Below are positions 1 through 12,051 of a stretch of 64,000 nt of DNA, in pieces. A program made the position numbers and the translations under genes. The stretch lies in contig NZ_LMDW01000012.1 of assembly GCF_001425205.1 (NCBI RefSeq), forward strand, positions 480,001 to 544,000, written 5' to 3'. This DNA is from Variovorax sp. Root411. GTDB taxonomy: Bacteria > Pseudomonadota > Gammaproteobacteria > Burkholderiales > Burkholderiaceae_C. Every line of letters starts with the position of its first letter. Position 1 is the stretch's first letter. Below the pieces are notes generated by a model. That model was not told the origin of the DNA. It ran no database searches and worked only from the letters and a program-made list of their open reading frames with translations.

Positions 1-2103
<2,103 letters not shown>

Positions 2104-2229
2104 ATAACTTTGATCAATCCGATCAAGGTGTTATGCCAAGTTGACGCATTCAAAATAATTCGCCAAAAGCTGATTCCAAACTCTATGAATTCGTTTGCTT
2201 GATCACATGATCAATCAGACAACCCTTTA
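2104..2229 (+). other. 23S-5S internal transcribed spacer
   Basis: AT-richer spacer of about 125 bp without a tRNA gene. It holds two inverted repeats: TTGATC (2110-2115) with GATCAA (2121-2126), and TTGATCA (2199-2205) with TGATCAA (2208-2214) just ahead of 5S. These are probably rRNA processing stems or parts of them; that role is inferred. Confidence 0.6.
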
Positions 2230-2344
2230 TGCCTGATGACCATAGCGAGTTGGTCCCACTCCTTCCCATCCCGAACAGGACAGTGAAACGACTCAGCGCC
2301 GATGATAGTGCGGGTTCCCGTGTGAAAGTAGGTCATCGTCAGGC
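2230..2344 (+). rRNA. rrf: 5S ribosomal RNA
   Basis: About 115 nt with the typical 5S layout. The 5' end TGCCTGATGACC pairs with the 3' end GGTCATCGTCAGGC, and the conserved internal blocks CCCACTCCTTCCCATCCCGAA and CAGCGCCGATGATAGTG lie between them. It follows 23S in the usual operon order and is followed at once by a strong terminator. A short open frame across it is spurious. Confidence 0.96.
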
Positions 2345-2355
2345 TCTTACAGCCC

Positions 2356-2390
2356 AAAAAACCCCAGTCAGCAATGACTGGGGTTTTTTG
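2356..2390 (+). terminator. rho-independent terminator of the rRNA operon
   Basis: CCCCAGTCA (2362-2370), loop GCAA, TGACTGGGG (2375-2383), then six T. The A-run before the stem lets the hairpin extend and may also serve the opposite strand, where the MBL gene ends at 2438. Confidence 0.93.
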
Positions 2391-2437
2391 CTTTGCGGAA
2401 TTCGGAAATGCAAACGCAAAGACGAATAAAGAGCGTG

Positions 2438-3370
2438 CTAGATATTGCGAACGCCAGATGTGCTCATCTCTGCCGCGCCAGCGGCAACCAGTTCCGCCAG
2501 GATGTCCCCCGTCAATTGATCCAATTCAATTGCGCTGAAAAAGCGTGATCGGATCACGTCGATGTATGCAGCGCCTCGCAGCCACGCATGCCAATCCGCA
2601 AAAGAGATCGACTGCACCTCCAGCAGCTTGAATTTCATCAGCACCTTGATGGCGTGACGCGCATGCTTCACCGGATCGCGCTGCAGACCGTCGAGCCGGC
2701 GGCGCGCTACAGACAAGGCCTTGCCGACATCGTCGAATACAGCGCCATGCCCCGGGATCACTTGCCGCGGCGCAAGCGTTTCGATCAGATCCAACGTAGC
2801 ACCCACATCTTCGAACGACGGCTCACCGGCCAACTCGGGAAACGCGATGCCAAACCCGTTCTCCCACAGGGCATCCGCCGAAATCAGCGTCCGTGACTCG
2901 GCGTCGAACAGAATGATCGAATGGGGATCGTGGCCGGGTGCCGCATGCACTTGCCACGGCCGATCCCCGAGCATGCATTCCGTCCCGGGCTGCAGCAGCC
3001 CCGTAAAACGGAACCTGCGGCACGTCTGCCCCGTCGCCAGGAAACTCAGGCCGCTTTGATCCCAGCGTTCCACCAAGCTGGCTTCGCCAGGCGGGATCTC
3101 CGTACGAGCCAACGGATAGCGCTCCTGCAGTGCGGCATTCCCACCGCAATGGTCGCTGTGGAGATGCGTATTCAGGATGAGATCGAGCGGCCGCTCCCCC
3201 AGCACCGACTCGACCAGCGCCAGCGTCTGGTCGGCATGCGTTGCATACCCCGTATCGACCACCGCGGTTTCTTCGCTGCCGACGAGCAGAACGTTGTTCG
3301 AAGACAGCCAACCCCGCTCGAACACCACGACATTCACTGGCAGCCCGGCGCTCGCCGACGAATGGCTCAT
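2438..3370 (-). CDS. MBL-fold metallo-hydrolase
   Basis: 310 aa, no signal peptide. The metallo-beta-lactamase fold signature HLHSDH gives H69, H71, D73 and H74 as metal ligands; a second histidine lies in APGHDPHS and a third in IPGHG, as in glyoxalase-II-like hydrolases. The substrate cannot be read from the sequence. The ATG directly follows the stop codon of the upstream acyl-CoA ligase with no gap, so the two are cotranscribed and probably translationally coupled. That pairing suggests a hydrolytic step on a (thio)ester linked to acyl-CoA metabolism, which is inference. Confidence 0.85.
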   Translation of the reverse strand: MSHSSASAGLPVNVVVFERGWLSSNNVLLVGSEETAVVDTGYATHADQTLALVESVLGERPLDLILNTHLHSDHCGGNAALQERYPLARTEIPPGEASLVERWDQSGLSFLATGQTCRRFRFTGLLQPGTECMLGDRPWQVHAAPGHDPHSIILFDAESRTLISADALWENGFGIAFPELAGEPSFEDVGATLDLIETLAPRQVIPGHGAVFDDVGKALSVARRRLDGLQRDPVKHARHAIKVLMKFKLLEVQSISFADWHAWLRGAAYIDVIRSRFFSAIELDQLTGDILAELVAAGAAEMSTSGVRNI

Positions 3371-5062
3371 TCAGGCGCTCGCGCTGGTGCGCAGTTCGCG
3401 GCGAAGGATCTTCCCCACATTGGTCTTCGGCAGCGATTCTCTGAACTCGATGTGCTTCGGTCGCTTATAGCCCGTAAGTTGTGAATGGCAGTACTGAAGC
3501 ACAGCATCTTCGGTCAACGCCGGATCCCTGCGAACGACGAAAACCTTGATGGACTCGCCTTGCTTCTCGTCCGGCACGCCCACCGCCGCGCATTCCACGA
3601 CCCCCGGGCACAGGGAAATCACGTTCTCGAGTTCGTTCGGGAACACGTTGAAGCCGCTCACCAGAATCATGTCTTTCTTGCGGTCGACGATGCGGCTGTA
3701 GCCGTCTTCCTGCATCACGGCGATGTCGCCGGTGCGCATGAAGCCGTCGGCAGTGAACGCCGCCGCCGTCTCGGCGGGCTGGTTGTAGTAGCCCGCCATC
3801 ACGTTCGGCCCCTTGATGCAAAGCTCGCCCGCCTGGCCTGTGGGCAGCGAATTGCCGTCATCGTCCTTGATCGCGATCTCGATGCTGGGCAAAGGCAAGC
3901 CGATCGTCCCGGTGAACTCGGTATTCGACACCGGGTTGTTGGTGCCGATGGCGCAGGTCTCGCTCATGCCCCAGCCTTCGATCATCGGGCAGCCGGTGGC
4001 CTCGAACCACTTGCGTGCCGTACCTTCCGACGCTGCCATACCTCCCGCCTGCGAGACGACCAGCGTGGAGAAATCGATCGACTTGAATTCCGGGTGCATC
4101 AGCAGTGCATTGAACAGCGTGTTCACTGCCGGCAGCATGTGGAACGGGCGCTTCTTCAGTACGGCGATGAATTTGTTGAAGTCGCGCGGATTCGGGATCA
4201 GCGTCATGTGCGAACCCTGGCGGATCGCCAGCAGGCACAGCGTCAGCGCGAAGATGTGATAAAGCGGCAGCGCCGCGATGCTGTTGACTTTCGCCAGATC
4301 CCCTGCGCGCGACAGCGCAGGTGTGAACCAGGCCTCTGCCTGCAGGGTGGCCGCAACGATATTGCGATGGGTCAGCACCGCGCCCTTCGACAGGCCGGTC
4401 GTCCCACCTGTGTACTGCAGGAACGCGATCGAATCGAGCGTGCTCCGGTCGGGCCCGAGCGTGCGGCCTCGGCCCTCCGAGATCGCCTGAGCGAACGGCG
4501 TGACCGTGCGTCCATCGCTCAACGGCAGCTTGTATGCTGGCACGATCTTCGCCAGATGGCGCACTGCCATCGTGATCCACGCACCATACAGCCCGCCCAG
4601 CAGATCGCCCATCGCCGTCACGACCACGTGCTTCACGGGCGTGCGCTCGATCACCTTTTCAAGCGTTGCCCCGAAGTTCTCGAGGATGACGATCGCCGTT
4701 GCGCCGGAGTCCTTCAGCTGGTGTTCCAGCTCCCGCGCGGTGTACAGCGGGTTGACGTTGACACAGGTGTAGCCCGCGCGCAGCACGCCGCACATCGTGA
4801 CCGCGAACTGCGGAATATTGGGCAACATGATGGCCACGCGCGCGCCGGGTTCGAGCCCGCACGACTGCAGCCAGGCGCCCAGCGCCTTCGACAGCGTGTC
4901 GAGCTCGCCATAGGACATCCAGCGTTCCATGCAGACCGAGAACGGCCTGTGGGCATAGCGGCCAAAGGCCTCGTCGAACATGTGAGGCAAGGAGCGGTAC
5001 TGCTCGGGATGAATTTCGTGCGGTACGCCGGCCGGATAGTTGTGTCGCGCGGATGTCTGCAT
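3371..5062 (-). CDS. fadD: long-chain fatty acid--CoA ligase-like AMP-binding enzyme
   Basis: 563 aa acyl-adenylate-forming enzyme expected to activate a carboxylic acid with ATP and CoA. The P-loop motif YTGGTTGLSKG lies at residues 217-227, the adenylate motif follows (EGWGMSETC), then RTGD and DRKKDMI, and the C-terminal lysine motif is in NVGKILRREL. Length and motif spacing fit FadD-type long- or medium-chain ligases; chain specificity is not determined. It lies 119 bp downstream of phhA on the same strand and is the first gene of a two-gene unit with the MBL hydrolase. A second AMP-ligase, about as long, is at 53796 in the liu operon. Confidence 0.88.
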   Translation of the reverse strand: MQTSARHNYPAGVPHEIHPEQYRSLPHMFDEAFGRYAHRPFSVCMERWMSYGELDTLSKALGAWLQSCGLEPGARVAIMLPNIPQFAVTMCGVLRAGYTCVNVNPLYTARELEHQLKDSGATAIVILENFGATLEKVIERTPVKHVVVTAMGDLLGGLYGAWITMAVRHLAKIVPAYKLPLSDGRTVTPFAQAISEGRGRTLGPDRSTLDSIAFLQYTGGTTGLSKGAVLTHRNIVAATLQAEAWFTPALSRAGDLAKVNSIAALPLYHIFALTLCLLAIRQGSHMTLIPNPRDFNKFIAVLKKRPFHMLPAVNTLFNALLMHPEFKSIDFSTLVVSQAGGMAASEGTARKWFEATGCPMIEGWGMSETCAIGTNNPVSNTEFTGTIGLPLPSIEIAIKDDDGNSLPTGQAGELCIKGPNVMAGYYNQPAETAAAFTADGFMRTGDIAVMQEDGYSRIVDRKKDMILVSGFNVFPNELENVISLCPGVVECAAVGVPDEKQGESIKVFVVRRDPALTEDAVLQYCHSQLTGYKRPKHIEFRESLPKTNVGKILRRELRTSASA

Positions 5063-5181
5063 GCAAGCTCCTTTGGCGCGGATTGTGCGAGGCAGTGCGC
5101 CTGCGCCGCCAGCGGGCTTGTCCTAGGGAGCGGGCGAGCGCTGTCGCGCGCGCGATAGCTGCGCGGCGCGGCCCCAGAAAT

Positions 5182-6057
5182 TCAGGCCTTGCCCGATTCG
5201 CCCGGCAGCAGCACCCCGGCCTCGATGTCGGTCGCAACCTCCAGCGACTCGTACAGCGCCGTGAAGTCGGGCGCCGTAAGGTCGAACAGATGCTCGAAGC
5301 TGTCGATCACGAAGTAGTTGGCCTGGTAGGTATCGATCTTGTAGCGCGTGCGCATGGTGCGCAGCAGGTCCAATGGCAGCCGGCGTGGTTCGTCGCTGAG
5401 CACCGCGTGCTTCAGTTCGCCGACCGAGCTCAGGATGCCGGCGCCGTAGGCGCGCAGGCCGTCCGGCTGGCGGATCAGCCCGAACTCCACCGTGTACCAA
5501 TAAAGCCGCGCGAGCTTTTCGCCGGCGCCCAGTTCGTGCGCCTTGATGCCGCCCGCGCCGTAGCGCTGCACGTAGTCGGCGAAGGTCGGGTCGAACAGCA
5601 TCGGCACGTGGCCGAACAGGTCGTGGAACACGTCGGGCTCGACGATGTAGTCGAACTCCTCGGGCTTGCGGATCCAGTCGGTCACCGGGAACTTGCGGTT
5701 CGCGAGCAGCGTGAAGAACGGCAACTCCGGAATCAGCCCCGGCACCGCCACGATCTCCCAGCCGGTCGCGCGATGCAGCCGCTCGTTGAGCTCCTCGAAG
5801 CGCGGAATGCGGTCCTTCACGCCGAGCGACGGCAGCGACTTGATGAAGGCGTCGCACGCCAGCCCCGGCAGCTGCGCGGCCTGGCGCTCGTAGAGCCGGC
5901 GATAGGTGTCGTGGTCGGCCGGCGTGTAGCTGGCCCAGTCCTGCGGGCAGGTGTAGTCGGCCATGACCTTGCCGCCGCGCGAGTAGTCGCCACGGGGCGG
6001 GCGGTCGGAAGCGCCGTAGACGGCGGGGGTGACAACGGCGGCGGCAGGAGTGTCCAT
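5182..6057 (-). CDS. phhA: phenylalanine-4-hydroxylase
   Basis: 291 aa. Converts phenylalanine to tyrosine with tetrahydropterin and O2. The non-haem iron ligands are visible: H145 and H150 in HDLFGH, and E191 in the block around WYTVEFGLI. Length matches monomeric bacterial enzymes. ATG at 6057 was chosen because the frame upstream of it encodes an unrelated sequence and overlaps the end of the preceding gene; the start MDTPAAAVV leaves a 19-bp gap. It is the last gene of the minus-strand unit hpd - binding protein - phhA, so phenylalanine and tyrosine breakdown are coexpressed. A pterin-recycling partner (phhB) is not in the window. Confidence 0.95.
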   Translation of the reverse strand: MDTPAAAVVTPAVYGASDRPPRGDYSRGGKVMADYTCPQDWASYTPADHDTYRRLYERQAAQLPGLACDAFIKSLPSLGVKDRIPRFEELNERLHRATGWEIVAVPGLIPELPFFTLLANRKFPVTDWIRKPEEFDYIVEPDVFHDLFGHVPMLFDPTFADYVQRYGAGGIKAHELGAGEKLARLYWYTVEFGLIRQPDGLRAYGAGILSSVGELKHAVLSDEPRRLPLDLLRTMRTRYKIDTYQANYFVIDSFEHLFDLTAPDFTALYESLEVATDIEAGVLLPGESGKA

Positions 6058-6076
6058 GAGAAACGATTCTTGAGAG

Positions 6077-6880
6077 TTACTTGAGCCAGCGGTCCATCGT
6101 GCGCTGGAAGTCGCCGCCGGCCTGCTGCAGGTGCAGCCACTGGTCGACGTACGACTTGAAGGCAACGTCGTCGCGCGGCAGCATCCAGGCCATTTCGCCG
6201 TACTGCAGCGGTTTGTCGGGGTTGACCGCGCACAGGCCCGGCTTGAGCTTCTGCTGCGTGATGGCCTCGGCCGCTTCGGTCACGAACACGTCCGCGCGGT
6301 TGGCGAGGATCTCGTCGAAGATCGTCACGTTTTCGCCGTGCAGCGTGAGCTTGGCTTGCTTGAAATTGGCCCGGGCGAAGCGCTCGTTGCTGCCGCCCGG
6401 GTTGAAGATGACGCGCACCGACGGTTTGTCGATGGCGGCCACGCTCTGGTACTTGGCCACGTCGGCGCAGCGCGCGATCGGTGTCTTGCCGTTGACCATG
6501 TAGGGCGCGCTGAAGAAGGCCCGCTTCTGCCGGTCGGTGGTGACCGACACGCCGCCCACGGCGATGTCGCACTTGCTGGCGTTCAGGTCGGGCAGCAGGT
6601 TGGCCCAGGTGGTCTTGACCCACTCGGGCTTCGCGCCGAGGCTGGCGCTGAAGCCCGTCATCAGGTCGACGTCGATGCCCTCGAAGGCGCCGTCCGCCTT
6701 CTGGAAGCTGAAGGGCTTGTAGTCGCCCGGCGTGCAGATGCGCAGCACCGCCGCCTTCTGCACGGCATCGAGGTGCGAGCCGGCCACCGGCGCGCTAGTC
6801 GGCGCCATGGCGCAGCCCGAAAGAATTGCGGCTGCCGCCGCGATGAAGGTCAAACCGATCGAAGACGTGCAACTGCGCAT
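6077..6880 (-). CDS. extracellular solute-binding lipoprotein (amino-acid ABC type)
   Basis: 267 aa, family 3 solute-binding protein. The N-terminus is a lipoprotein signal with lipobox LSGC (Cys23). The mature part starts with AVLRICTPGDYKPFSF and contains GIDVDLMTGF, the usual polar-amino-acid or cyclohexadienyl-dehydratase-like pattern. It lies between hpd (34 bp upstream) and phhA (19 bp downstream), with no permease or ATPase gene nearby, so it is an orphan receptor. Its position suggests binding of phenylalanine, tyrosine or a related aromatic acid; that is inference. An AGGAG ribosome site precedes the ATG. A periplasmic cyclohexadienyl or arogenate dehydratase is an alternative because that enzyme shares the fold. 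Confidence 0.85.
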   Translation of the reverse strand: MRSCTSSIGLTFIAAAAAILSGCAMAPTSAPVAGSHLDAVQKAAVLRICTPGDYKPFSFQKADGAFEGIDVDLMTGFSASLGAKPEWVKTTWANLLPDLNASKCDIAVGGVSVTTDRQKRAFFSAPYMVNGKTPIARCADVAKYQSVAAIDKPSVRVIFNPGGSNERFARANFKQAKLTLHGENVTIFDEILANRADVFVTEAAEAITQQKLKPGLCAVNPDKPLQYGEMAWMLPRDDVAFKSYVDQWLHLQQAGGDFQRTMDRWLK

Positions 6881-6914
6881 ACCGGGCTCCTGGGCAATAA
6901 GAAAGAAGAAGCCC

Positions 6915-8042
<1,128 letters not shown>

Positions 8043-8165
8043 GTGCGGTCTCCGGTAGGTGGGGCTGGATGAAAAAGGGTGAATAAGGGCGCGTAATCGG
8101 CCGGTCATGCAATGTAGGGCGGATACCTCTCAGGTTTTCTGCGTTTCCGGGCGCTCGGTGTGGCT

Positions 8166-8186
8166 CTTGCGCAGTAAAACTGCAAG
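8166..8186. promoter_or_regulatory. inverted repeat between hpd and the Lrp-type gene (candidate operator)
   Basis: GCAGT (8171-8175), AAA, ACTGC (8179-8183), with CTTGC and AAG flanking it as a partial extension. It ends 9 bp before the ATG of the Lrp-type regulator and lies in the only shared promoter region, so it could be an autoregulatory site that also affects hpd. No binding evidence. Confidence 0.4.
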
Positions 8187-8195
8187 AATGGCGAC

Positions 8196-8669
8196 ATGGA
8201 AGCACTGGACAAGATCGACAGGCTAATTTTGCGCACGCTGCAAGCAGACGGACGTGCCACCTATGACCAGATCGCGGAGCAGGTCAGCCTGTCGCCCAGC
8301 GCCGTGCTGCGGCGGGTCAAACGGCTCGAAGAGCACAAGGTGATCGACCGCTACGTCGCGCTGGTCCAGCCCGAAGCCATCGGCCTGGGGCTGACCGCCT
8401 ATCTCAACGTGCGGCTCGAAAAGCACACCGAGAGCCACAAGCGCAATCCGATGGACCTGTTCCGCGCCAGCGTGCAGACCTGGCCTGAGGTGGTGGAGTG
8501 CGCGGCATTGACGGGCGACATGGACTACCTGCTGCGCGTGGTCGTGGCCGACATGGCCCACTACAGCCGCTTCATCATGGATACGCTGCTCAAGCACCCC
8601 AGCGTGGAAGACTGCAAGACCAGCTTCGTGCTCGACCGTGTCAAGGCCACTACAGCTGTGCCGGTTTAG
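8196..8669 (+). CDS. Lrp/AsnC-family transcriptional regulator
   Basis: 157 aa. N-terminal winged helix-turn-helix of Lrp type (IDRLILRTLQADGRATYDQI and AEQVSLSPSAVLRRVKRLE, about residues 5-45), then the RAM/AsnC ligand-binding domain (VECAALTGDMDYLLRVV). Divergent from hpd, so it probably controls tyrosine/phenylalanine catabolism in response to an aromatic acid or amino acid; the effector is inferred. The stop is followed by about 110 bp before the next gene. Confidence 0.92.
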   Translation: MEALDKIDRLILRTLQADGRATYDQIAEQVSLSPSAVLRRVKRLEEHKVIDRYVALVQPEAIGLGLTAYLNVRLEKHTESHKRNPMDLFRASVQTWPEVVECAALTGDMDYLLRVVVADMAHYSRFIMDTLLKHPSVEDCKTSFVLDRVKATTAVPV

Positions 8670-8750
8670 CCACGTCGCGGTTGCGTGCGCGCCACGCGCT
8701 TTGGGTACAGGGTCACGAATGTGGCCCGGATTGGCCCTGTAGACTTGTTG

Positions 8751-8770
8751 TTTAAGGGAAAACCCTTAAA
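8751..8770. promoter_or_regulatory. perfect inverted repeat at the GNAT gene start
   Basis: TTTAAGGG (8751-8758), AAAA, CCCTTAAA (8763-8770), ending 8 bp before the ATG at 8779. A possible -35 TTGTTG lies at 8745-8750 and a weak -10 TAAATT at 8767-8772, so the repeat would fill the promoter spacer. No U-tract follows, so it is not a typical terminator. It may act as an operator or as an RNA hairpin over the ribosome site. Confidence 0.45.
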
Positions 8771-8778
8771 TTAGAGCC

Positions 8779-9507
8779 ATGCTTACCGCCAAGACCCTTC
8801 TCAAAGCGTCTCTCGGCCTCGGCTCTTTCCTGAAAGCGCCGATGGTTGAGGCGCAACCACGCGCAGTCAGCGCGCCTCAACCCGTCATGGTGCCGATCCG
8901 CTCGATCGGCCCGCGCGAACGCGAGCGCATCGCCCGCCACCTGCTCGAACTCTCCCCGCACGACCGCTATTTGCGTTTCGGCTATGCGGCGGGCGACGAG
9001 CAGGTCCAGAGCTACGTCGACGGGCTCGACTTCGAGCGCGACGAACTCTTCGGCATCTACAACCGCCGCCTCGACCTGATCGCGATGGCGCACCTGGCCT
9101 TCGCACCCGGCGACCAGCACAGCGACTGCGCCGAATTCGGCGTGTCGGTCTCGGCGCATGCCCGCGGCCGGGGCTACGGTGCCCGCCTGTTCGAGCGCGC
9201 CGTGGTCGTGGCCCGCAACGAAGGCGTGGGCATGCTCTTCATTCATGCGCTCAGCGAAAACGCCGCCATGCTGAAGATCGCCCGCAACGCTGGCGCGACG
9301 GTGGTGCGCAGCGGCTCGGAAGCCGAGGCCCACCTCGAACTGCCCAGCGCCACCTTCGACAGCCGCATGAGCGAGATCGCCCTGGAGCACTACGCCGCGG
9401 TCGACTTCGCGCTCAAGAGCCGCGCCAAGCAGTTCTGGGCCTTCCTGGCGAGCGTGCAGGAAGTACGCAGCGGCATGCGCGACGCCCGGAAGAAGTCGGC
9501 GCCCTGA
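8779..9507 (+). CDS. GNAT-family N-acetyltransferase
   Basis: 242 aa. The acetyl-CoA-binding motif A of the GNAT fold is at about residues 122-140 (VSVSAHARGRGYGARLFERA, with RGRGYG at 129-134). The N-terminal ~35 residues are Ala/Pro-rich and precede a conserved-looking block (RERERIARHLLELSPHDRYL) seen in acetyltransferases that modify proteins or small amines. The substrate cannot be inferred. Monocistronic between the Lrp gene and corC, with a perfect inverted repeat just before its start codon. Confidence 0.85.
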   Translation: MLTAKTLLKASLGLGSFLKAPMVEAQPRAVSAPQPVMVPIRSIGPRERERIARHLLELSPHDRYLRFGYAAGDEQVQSYVDGLDFERDELFGIYNRRLDLIAMAHLAFAPGDQHSDCAEFGVSVSAHARGRGYGARLFERAVVVARNEGVGMLFIHALSENAAMLKIARNAGATVVRSGSEAEAHLELPSATFDSRMSEIALEHYAAVDFALKSRAKQFWAFLASVQEVRSGMRDARKKSAP

Positions 9508-9604
9508 GCTCGCCGCCTTCGTTCTTGCCCTTTGGGGACCGCCCGGTGGGGCGTGTCACACGCAATCCGGTATCCTTGTCCTTCCTCAACTAAGCCCTCC
9601 CGCA

Positions 9605-10483
9605 GTGGCCGACCCTCACCCTGAACGCGCTCCCGTCGAACGGGAAGACAAGCGCGGCTTTCTCCAGAAGCTCGCCGAATTCATCCACCCCGGTCCCGAC
9701 TCGCGCGACGAGCTGATCGAAACCCTGGCAGATGCCGAGGACAACGAGGTGATCGGCGCCGAATCGCGCGTGATGCTCGAAGGCGTGCTGCGCATGGCCG
9801 ACATGACCGCGGGCGATGTGATGGTTGCGGCGCCGCGCATGGACCTGGTGAACATCGACGCGCCGTTCGACGCGCTGCTGCACCTCATCATCGACACCGC
9901 GCACTCGCGTTTCCCGGTGTACGAGGGCGAGAAGGAAAACATCATCGGCATCCTGCTCGCGAAAGACCTGCTCAAGCTGCAGCGCGCGCCGGGCCTCAAC
10001 ATCCGCGCCCTGCTGCGCCCGGCCACCTTCGTGCCCGAGAGCAAGGGCCTGAACGACCTGCTGCGCGAGTTCCGCGGCAACCGCAATCACCTGGCCATCG
10101 TCATCGACGAGTTCGGCCGCGTGGCCGGCCTCATCACCATCGAGGACGTGCTCGAGCAGATCGTCGGCGAGATCGAGGACGAGTTCGACATCGCCGAGGA
10201 CGAAGGCGACATCTTCGGCCTGGCCGACCACACCTACCGCGTCTCGGGCGACACGCCGATCGAGCGCGTGGCCGAGGCCTTCGGCATCGTGTTCGACGAA
10301 GAACAGCTCAGCGAAGACTTCGACACCATCGGCGGCCTGATCGCGCACGAGATGGGCCACGTGCCCAAGCGCGGCGAGCACCATGCCATCGGCGGTTTCG
10401 ACTTCGTGGTGCTGCACACCAAGGGCGGCGCGGTGCGCTGGTTCAAGGTGTCCCCGGCCCGCGGCGGCGACGCGGCCGACTGA
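9605..10483 (+). CDS. corC: CBS-domain transporter-associated protein, CorC/HlyC type
   Basis: 292 aa with a GTG start. Two CBS domains (about residues 70-195, including DVMVAAPRMD and NHLAIVIDEFGRVAGLITIEDV) are followed by a C-terminal CorC/HlyC transporter-associated domain (about 205-285). Family members are linked to magnesium/cobalt efflux in enterobacteria, and in many proteobacteria the gene precedes lnt, as here. The stop TGA shares one base with the ATG of lnt. No membrane segments, so it is expected at the inner face of the membrane. CorC function is assigned by family only. Confidence 0.9.
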   Translation: MADPHPERAPVEREDKRGFLQKLAEFIHPGPDSRDELIETLADAEDNEVIGAESRVMLEGVLRMADMTAGDVMVAAPRMDLVNIDAPFDALLHLIIDTAHSRFPVYEGEKENIIGILLAKDLLKLQRAPGLNIRALLRPATFVPESKGLNDLLREFRGNRNHLAIVIDEFGRVAGLITIEDVLEQIVGEIEDEFDIAEDEGDIFGLADHTYRVSGDTPIERVAEAFGIVFDEEQLSEDFDTIGGLIAHEMGHVPKRGEHHAIGGFDFVVLHTKGGAVRWFKVSPARGGDAAD

Positions 10484-12048
10484 TGCGCGGCGCGCCGGCT
10501 TCTCCCTTCGCCAACCTGTTCCGCCTGCTCGGCTTCGGTGCCGCCGGGCTCGCGCAGGCACTTTCGATGGCTTCACCCGTGGGCGGCAAGCCGCTATGGT
10601 GGCTGCAACTGCTGTCGCTCGGCGCGTTCGTGTGGCTGCTCGACGGGCTGCGCGCGCAGGGCGCGGGCTGGCGTCGCGCCGGCCTGCATGGCTGGCTGTT
10701 CTCGACCGCCTGGCTCACCGGCAGCTTCTGGTGGCTCTTCATTTCGATGCACACCTACGGCGGGCTGCCGGCGCCGCTCGCGGCCATCGCCGTGCTGGCA
10801 CTGGCCGCGGCGCTGGGGCTGTACTACGCGGTTGCGGCTGCGTGGTTCGTGGTTCGCGGACCGCAGGGGCGGGTGACGGGCGCGCTCGTCTTCGCGGCGC
10901 TGTGGACGCTGGCCGAGCTCGTGCGCGGCAGCTGGTTCACGGGTTTCCCGTGGGGCGCCGGCGGCTATGCGCATGTCGAAGGTCCGCTGGCCGCGCTGGC
11001 GCCGTGGGTCGGCGTCTACGGCATCGGTGCCGCAGCGGCGCTGGTCGTTGCGCTGGTCGCGCTGCACCGACCGCCGCGCGCCGCCGAGCTTGTGCAAGGC
11101 CTGGTGCTGATTGCGCTCGTGTTCGCAGCGCCGCAACTGATTGCGCCGCTGCGCAGTGACGTGCAAGGCGCCAAGGGTTCGGCCGGCAACCTTCAATTGG
11201 CACTCCTGCAAGGCAACATCCCGCAGGACGAGAAATTCATTCCCGGCGGCGGCATCGAAACCGCATTGCGCTGGTACGGCGAGCAATTGCGCGACGCCAA
11301 GGCCTCGCTCGTCGTGACGCCCGAAACCGCCTTGCCGCTCCTGCCGCAGCAACTGCCGGCCGGCTACCTCGAAGCGATCGAGGCGCGCTACAGCCAGGGC
11401 ACGCAGGCCGCCATCGTCGGCCTGCCGATGGGTGGACAGGGCACGTACAGCAACGCGGTGCTCGGCTTCCAGCCCGGCACCGCGCGGCCCTACGTCTACA
11501 GCAAGCACCACCTGGTGCCCTTCGGCGAGTTCATTCCCCCGGGCTTCCGCTGGTTCATTCAAATGATGAACATCCCGCTCGGCGACTTCGCACGCGGCGG
11601 GCTCGCGCAGGCACCGTTCGTCTGGCAGGGCCAGCGCATCGCGCCGAACATCTGCTATGAGGACTTGTTCGGCGACGAGATCGGCGCGAACTTCCGCGAC
11701 GAGGCCACGGCCCCCACGATCCTGCTCAACGTGAGCAACATCGCATGGTTCGGCGACACGGTCGCCATCGACGAGCACCTGTCGATCTCGCGCATGCGTG
11801 CGCTCGAATTCGCGCGGCCCATGGTGCGCGCCACCAACACGGGCGCGACGGCCGTGATCGATGCCGAAGGCCGCGTGGCGCACGAGCTGCCGCGCCTCAC
11901 GCGCGGCGTGCTCGAAGCCAGCGTCGAGGGCCGGCGCGGGCTTACGCCCTATGCCCGCTGGGTGGCGCCCTTCGGCCTCTGGCCGCTGTGGCTGCTGGCC
12001 ATCGCCATCGTGGCCGCAGCCTTCGTGTTGCGCCGCCGCCGGGGCTGA
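10483..12048 (+). CDS. lnt: apolipoprotein N-acyltransferase
   Basis: 521 aa inner-membrane enzyme that adds the third acyl chain to lipoproteins. An N-terminal set of hydrophobic segments (about residues 15-225) is followed by a nitrilase-fold periplasmic domain. The catalytic triad is E281 (TPETALP), K341 (SKHHLVPFGE) and C391 (NICYEDLF). A last hydrophobic segment sits at the C-terminus. Its start codon overlaps the corC stop by one base, so translation is probably coupled. It ends 3 bp before the convergent flavoprotein gene, with no room for a separate terminator. Confidence 0.95.
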   Translation: MRGAPASPFANLFRLLGFGAAGLAQALSMASPVGGKPLWWLQLLSLGAFVWLLDGLRAQGAGWRRAGLHGWLFSTAWLTGSFWWLFISMHTYGGLPAPLAAIAVLALAAALGLYYAVAAAWFVVRGPQGRVTGALVFAALWTLAELVRGSWFTGFPWGAGGYAHVEGPLAALAPWVGVYGIGAAAALVVALVALHRPPRAAELVQGLVLIALVFAAPQLIAPLRSDVQGAKGSAGNLQLALLQGNIPQDEKFIPGGGIETALRWYGEQLRDAKASLVVTPETALPLLPQQLPAGYLEAIEARYSQGTQAAIVGLPMGGQGTYSNAVLGFQPGTARPYVYSKHHLVPFGEFIPPGFRWFIQMMNIPLGDFARGGLAQAPFVWQGQRIAPNICYEDLFGDEIGANFRDEATAPTILLNVSNIAWFGDTVAIDEHLSISRMRALEFARPMVRATNTGATAVIDAEGRVAHELPRLTRGVLEASVEGRRGLTPYARWVAPFGLWPLWLLAIAIVAAAFVLRRRRG

Positions 12049-12051
12049 GCG

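Noticed and set aside
2104..2229. tRNA gene in or after the rRNA spacer
   Set aside because: No cloverleaf or tRNA-like 3' end was found between 23S and 5S or after 5S. The usual Ile/Ala tRNAs would be in the 16S-23S spacer outside the window.
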